NCBI RefSeq assembly: GCF_002803155.1
Contig: NZ_NNBP01000037.1
Span: forward strand, 28,430-92,429
Reading direction: 5' to 3'
Source: Streptomyces sp. CB02959
GTDB taxonomy: Bacteria > Actinomycetota > Actinomycetes > Streptomycetales > Streptomycetaceae
DNA: 64,000 nucleotides
Part shown: positions 60,947-64,000 of the stretch, in pieces
Layout: each line of letters begins with the position of its first letter
Numbering within the stretch: position 1 is the first letter of the stretch
Notes under the pieces: generated by a model
What the model was told of the DNA's origin: nothing
Seen by the model: the letters and a program-made list of their open reading frames with translations, nothing else
Database searches by the model: none
Program-made: the position numbers and the translations under genes

Positions 60947-61200
60947 CCGCGTTCCGGCTCGACGGCCCCGTCCTGGACCGCGGCCGCACCGACCACCTGG
61001 CGTTCTGCCACGGGATCCACTACTGCGCCGACCACACCCCGGCCGGGCCCCGAGCCCGGAGCGCGATCGAGGCGATCTTCCGGCGGCTGCCCGGCCTGCG
61101 CCGGGCCGGACCCCCGGAACGGACCGCAAGCCCGGTCCTGCGCAGCCTGCGGACGCTGCCGGTGTCACCGAAAGCCGGAGCGCGGGGAGGTGCGGCGTGA
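60943..61200 (+). CDS. Cytochrome P450 heme-loop stub
   Basis: 85 residues that match only the C-terminal end of a bacterial P450: FRLDGPVLDRGRTDHLAFCH, GIHYCADHTPAG, IEAIFRRLPGLRRAGPPE. The heme-binding motif FGHGIHYCLG is altered to FCHGIHYCAD. The I-helix and all N-terminal structure are missing, so it cannot be a monooxygenase. Yet it begins with a GTG overlapping the FkbM stop and ends overlapping the GTG of the glycosyltransferase, giving an intact, translationally coupled small gene. Either a deletion remnant kept because it couples translation, or an auxiliary protein like the P450-like partners of some glycosyltransferases. Confidence 0.65.
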   Translation: MTAFRLDGPVLDRGRTDHLAFCHGIHYCADHTPAGPRARSAIEAIFRRLPGLRRAGPPERTASPVLRSLRTLPVSPKAGARGGAA

Positions 61201-62429
61201 AGATCGCAGTGCTGTCGCTGGGCTCGCGCGGCGACCTGGAGCCGAATCTCGCCGTGGCGGAGGAACTTCGTACCCGTGGCCACCACTTGGTGCTGACCGT
61301 GAACACCGCCCACCTGGACCGGGTGAGCCAGGCCGGTTTCGAGGCGTGCGAGATCCCGGTGGATCTCAGCGGGGTGCTCCGGCAGTTCATGATGTCCCGC
61401 AACCTGGTCAAGTTCGGCAGGGAAGTGTCGCGTCTGGAGGCCCGCGCCGGCGCCGCCATCGACGAAGCGCTCATCACCGGCTGTGCGGGCGCAGACGCCG
61501 TCGTGACCAGCCCGATGACCACCCTGCGCGCGCAGTGCGTCGTGGAACGGAACGCGCAGCCGCTGGTGCTCAACCTGCCCTACCCGCTCGAGCGGTCGAG
61601 CGCCTACCACCCGTCGTTCCTCGGCGACTACTCCCTGCCGCCCCTCCTGCGACGGCCGGCGCACGCCGTTTTCGAGCAGGTCTACCGGCAGGCCAACCGG
61701 GCAACCATCCGGCGCATCCGCCGACGACTCGGCCTGCCCGGCACCGGCCTCAACTCCTTCGCCCGCCTGCGGGCGCAACGGACACCCCAGGAACTGCTGG
61801 TGAGTCCGGTGTTGTTCCCGAAACCGCCCGACTGGCCGGACTACTGCACGATCGCCGGCATGCCGGCGTCCTCCGGTGAGCGGAACCCCGACCCGGAACT
61901 CGACGTATGGCTGAGCCATGGCGAACCACCGGTGTTCTTCGGATTCGGCAGCATGTCACTACAGGACCCGGCCGGGCTGCTCGAACTGATCGGCAAGGTC
62001 GCCACGCGACTGGGCGTGCGCGCACTGGTCGGCGCCGGCTGGTCCGACCTCCCGCTGGGCGACCGAGGGAGGACCTTCGTCACCCGCTCGATCGACTACC
62101 GGCGCGTGCTGCCCCAATGCGCCGCGGCGGTCCACCACGGCGGCTCCGGCACCACCCACGATGTCGCCCGCGCGGGCATCCCGGCGGTGGTCGTGTCGGT
62201 CGGTGGAGACCAGCCGCTGTGGGGCAGACAGGTCCGGGATCTGGGCATCGGTGTCACCTTCCCGTTCCGGAAGCTGACGGGTGAGCGGCTCCACGACGCG
62301 CTTGCGACCGTCCTGGCCCCACAACCCCGGCAGCGGGCGAAGACCGCCGGACTGGCCGTGCGGCGCGAGAACGGCACCCTTCGACTCAGCGACACCGTGG
62401 AACGGGTCGGCTCGGTGTGCGGATCGTGA
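61197..62429 (+). CDS. GT-B glycosyltransferase (UGT/MGT type)
   Basis: 410 residues. The N-terminal domain starts MKIAVLSLGSRGDLEPNLAV (GT28-like); the C-terminal donor domain has FFGFGSMSLQDPAGLLELIG and the UGT signature VLPQCAAAVHHGGSGTTHDV then GGDQPLWGRQV. It adds a nucleotide-activated sugar to a lipophilic acceptor, as do sterol/macrolide glycosyltransferases. GTG start overlapping the P450 stub. Last gene of the rightward operon; no sugar-biosynthesis genes are in the window, so a common sugar such as glucose is likely. Confidence 0.9.
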   Translation: MKIAVLSLGSRGDLEPNLAVAEELRTRGHHLVLTVNTAHLDRVSQAGFEACEIPVDLSGVLRQFMMSRNLVKFGREVSRLEARAGAAIDEALITGCAGADAVVTSPMTTLRAQCVVERNAQPLVLNLPYPLERSSAYHPSFLGDYSLPPLLRRPAHAVFEQVYRQANRATIRRIRRRLGLPGTGLNSFARLRAQRTPQELLVSPVLFPKPPDWPDYCTIAGMPASSGERNPDPELDVWLSHGEPPVFFGFGSMSLQDPAGLLELIGKVATRLGVRALVGAGWSDLPLGDRGRTFVTRSIDYRRVLPQCAAAVHHGGSGTTHDVARAGIPAVVVSVGGDQPLWGRQVRDLGIGVTFPFRKLTGERLHDALATVLAPQPRQRAKTAGLAVRRENGTLRLSDTVERVGSVCGS

Positions 62430-62688
62430 GCCGTGCCGCTGCCGACGGCATCACGCCCAGGGCCGCGGAGTTCGCCGACGTGGTACGCGATGGGCTGCCC
62501 GGTCCGGCTCGGCACCGTCCGGGGCTTTCCCGATGCCGTGGCCGAATGCGGGCAGGGCCCACCCCGCGGGAAGGCGGCTCGTCGCGGTCTCGGCGTCCGG
62601 GCGTGTGCCTTCCCGGAGCGGTGTCCGGCGGCGATCTGCAGAGCACGCCGGTGCTGTGCCGGCTCACCCTGCCGCAGACCCGTCAACC

Positions 62689-63273
62689 CTAGAAGTCGGT
62701 GCTCAGCCCTCCCACCGAGTATTGGTCATAGATGCTCAGGAGGTCCTCGTCGTCAGCGAGGTCCAGGGTTGCCGTCTCCTGGCAGACCACGTTGGTGAGG
62801 GCCGTGAGCGTGCGCAGCCCGGGCCACTGTGTCGGGCCGGCGAACCCGGCGAATCGCCGCCCCAGTACGGCTCGTACGGCTTCAGCGGCTGTCGGTGGAA
62901 CGCCAGGGGGTACGGTCGTGAGCGCCATAACGACCTGTTGACTACCGGCCCCGGACCGACTGGCCAAGGGGCCTTCCTCCGCGATCTGAGCCAGGGAGAG
63001 CTGAAAGGACTGGGCCGATGCGTGGCCCGGTTTCTCGTCTGCCAGGTGAATGAGTTCGACGGTCGGTACCGTCCGGCACTCCCCCACCAGTCGCCGCCGC
63101 ACAGCAGAGGAAGCACCCAGCCAGGAGCGGGGTGCACCGGTGCGCTCGAACGCTGCTGCGGCGGCGCTCTCCGCCCGGAGCGCGTCGGCCCCGTCGACTA
63201 CGAGCATCGTGAACTGGGGTTGCGGGCGCTCTGTGTTCGAGTGGAGCAGCCACAGCATCCGCTGGTCGGTCAC
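62689..63273 (-). CDS. Hypothetical protein
   Basis: About 194 residues, not recognised. It is soluble, mixed alpha/beta by composition, with conserved-looking FTMLVVDGADALRAESAA and a C-terminal VVCQETATLDLADDEDLLSI segment. The start is taken at the GTG overlapping the stop of the secreted-protein gene (GTGA); GTG 63282 is the alternative. The 259-base gap to the converging glycosyltransferase contains no gene; I saw no obvious terminator. Its relation to the polyketide cluster is unclear. Confidence 0.6.
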   Translation of the reverse strand: MTDQRMLWLLHSNTERPQPQFTMLVVDGADALRAESAAAAAFERTGAPRSWLGASSAVRRRLVGECRTVPTVELIHLADEKPGHASAQSFQLSLAQIAEEGPLASRSGAGSQQVVMALTTVPPGVPPTAAEAVRAVLGRRFAGFAGPTQWPGLRTLTALTNVVCQETATLDLADDEDLLSIYDQYSVGGLSTDF

Positions 63274-63728
63274 TTCACACACAGTTCGCCTTTGCCTTCG
63301 ATTTTCTCTTTATTGTAGTTGAACACGGTGGAGGTGATCTTTTTGGAGCCTCCGGCGATCATGAACTCGGCCACTCCCTTGTAATGGTGGCAGGCTCCGA
63401 GCGGCTCCCAGTTTGCCACGGCACGGGCCTTGTACTTTTCCACGCCGCTCACATAGCCGGACTTTCCAATCTTTTCCCAGCCCCACCAGCGGGACCGGTA
63501 GAGGGTGACATAGATCGAATATCGGGGCACCCGCGCCTTGCACTTCAGGTCCGCATGTACGTTGACGGCATGAGGGTTGGTGTGCGACCTGTGCGGATGG
63601 TCCACCTTGCCACCGCAGCCCCACGGGTTGGCGCCAGCGGCCCATGCGCTACCGCCGCTGAACGACCACTGCGCTGCACACATCGTCGCCACGGCGGTCG
63701 CTGCGGAAATTCGTCGAGTCGTACGCAC
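63270..63728 (-). CDS. Small secreted protein
   Basis: 152 residues from a GTG at 63728 (GGGGGGA upstream): signal peptide VRTTRRISAATAVATMCAAQ ending at a SAWA-A site, then a mature part of about 120 residues rich in Lys, Tyr and Trp with three cysteines (WGCGG, LKCKARV, GACHHYK) plus one at the very C-terminus (GELCVK), enough for two disulfides. Family not recognised. It is translationally coupled to the unknown gene downstream. Confidence 0.65.
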   Translation of the reverse strand: MRTTRRISAATAVATMCAAQWSFSGGSAWAAGANPWGCGGKVDHPHRSHTNPHAVNVHADLKCKARVPRYSIYVTLYRSRWWGWEKIGKSGYVSGVEKYKARAVANWEPLGACHHYKGVAEFMIAGGSKKITSTVFNYNKEKIEGKGELCVK

Positions 63729-63886
63729 TGGTCCCCCCAAGTGATCGTCACGCAAATTCTGATCTGAGCACCCGTCAAGGGTACGCAGATCTCGCGGTCA
63801 CAGGTTGGGGGGGCGGTGTTAATCGAGCCAAGGCGCGAGGGAAAGGGAAGGGGGAATTAATTGACACAGTAGCGCCAAAAGAGAAC

Positions 63887-64000
63887 ATGAATTCTAAAGA
63901 GCGTGACGTGATCGAATTAAGGCGCTCGTCAGCCGCAGATCCTGTGCATGCCCCACCGAAACTTTCGCAGGAGAAGAACCTAGCCTCGATCGTTCATGAG
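63887..64000 (+). CDS. Start of an open frame running off the window
   Basis: ATG at 63887 opens 38 codons without a stop to the window end (MNSKERDVIELRRSSAADPV...). TTGACA at 63860-63865 could be a -35 element, but no matching -10 or good ribosome site is visible. The local GC content is lower than elsewhere. Too short to assign. Confidence 0.3.
   Translation, partial: MNSKERDVIELRRSSAADPVHAPPKLSQEKNLASIVHE

Overview
The window is high-GC DNA with strong third-position G/C bias, GTG/TTG starts, GTGA/ATGA overlaps, a gas-vesicle cluster of streptomycete type, DUF317, and modular polyketide genes. All of this points to Streptomyces or a close relative. The many gene fragments and broken insertion sequences look like an accessory chromosome-arm region rather than the conserved core.

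Layout. 0-4.6 kb: an AraC regulator diverging from two styrene/indole-type flavin monooxygenase genes, one a monooxygenase-reductase fusion (StyA1/StyA2B type). 5-11.2 kb: a CsbD-like stress protein and a complete leftward gas-vesicle operon set (two accessory genes, then gvpO-A-F-G-J-L-S-K). 11.5-13.1 kb: a decaying acyl-CoA dehydrogenase / PIG-L deacetylase / methyltransferase cassette. 13.2-16.6 kb: a TetR-controlled redox operon (ene-reductase, deleted SDR, quinone-oxidoreductase, broken SnoaL) with two palindromic operators. 16.7-21.2 kb: debris of transposases, aldo-keto reductase, recombinase and MurA around an intact aldo-keto reductase and an intracellular trypsin-fold protein. 21.7-23.5 kb: a secreted thaumatin-like protein plus a GH128-type glucanase. 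24-32 kb: small membrane proteins, an IS5-family remnant, an HSL-type esterase, an NmrA-like reductase, a cupin, an alpha/beta hydrolase diverging from an HxlR regulator, and a frameshifted DUF317 gene. 32.3-35.6 kb: a vdcBCD-type non-oxidative hydroxyarylic acid decarboxylase operon with a divergent AraC regulator. 35.7-40.3 kb: more IS remnants, a quinone oxidoreductase, a chimeric AhpD/P450 fragment and a secreted GH27 alpha-galactosidase.

The most striking content is a rightward polyketide-type cluster at 40.3-62.4 kb. One 5,012-residue protein reads FAAL-ACP-[KS-AT-DH-KR-ACP]x2-C-FkbH. It is followed, with start/stop overlaps, by an ACP-thioester reductase with an extra C-terminal domain and an alpha/beta hydrolase. 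Then come a crotonyl-CoA carboxylase/reductase, an FkbM-type methyltransferase, an 85-residue P450 heme-loop stub and a glycosyltransferase. The inferred logic is as follows: a free fatty acid is activated by FAAL and extended twice to a branched dienoyl chain (methylmalonyl-like AT1; AT2 with an xAGH motif matching ethylmalonyl selection and the CCR). The chain is condensed by the C domain with a glyceryl unit that FkbH could load on the ACP of the next protein. It is then released reductively and tailored by methylation and glycosylation. I do not recognise this domain order from any characterised pathway; the product would be a glycosylated acyl-glycerol/glyceraldehyde-like lipid. This is inference from domain order, not a demonstrated product.

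The right end holds a small two-gene leftward unit (an unrecognised protein and a secreted small protein) and a lower-GC tail with an open frame running off the window.
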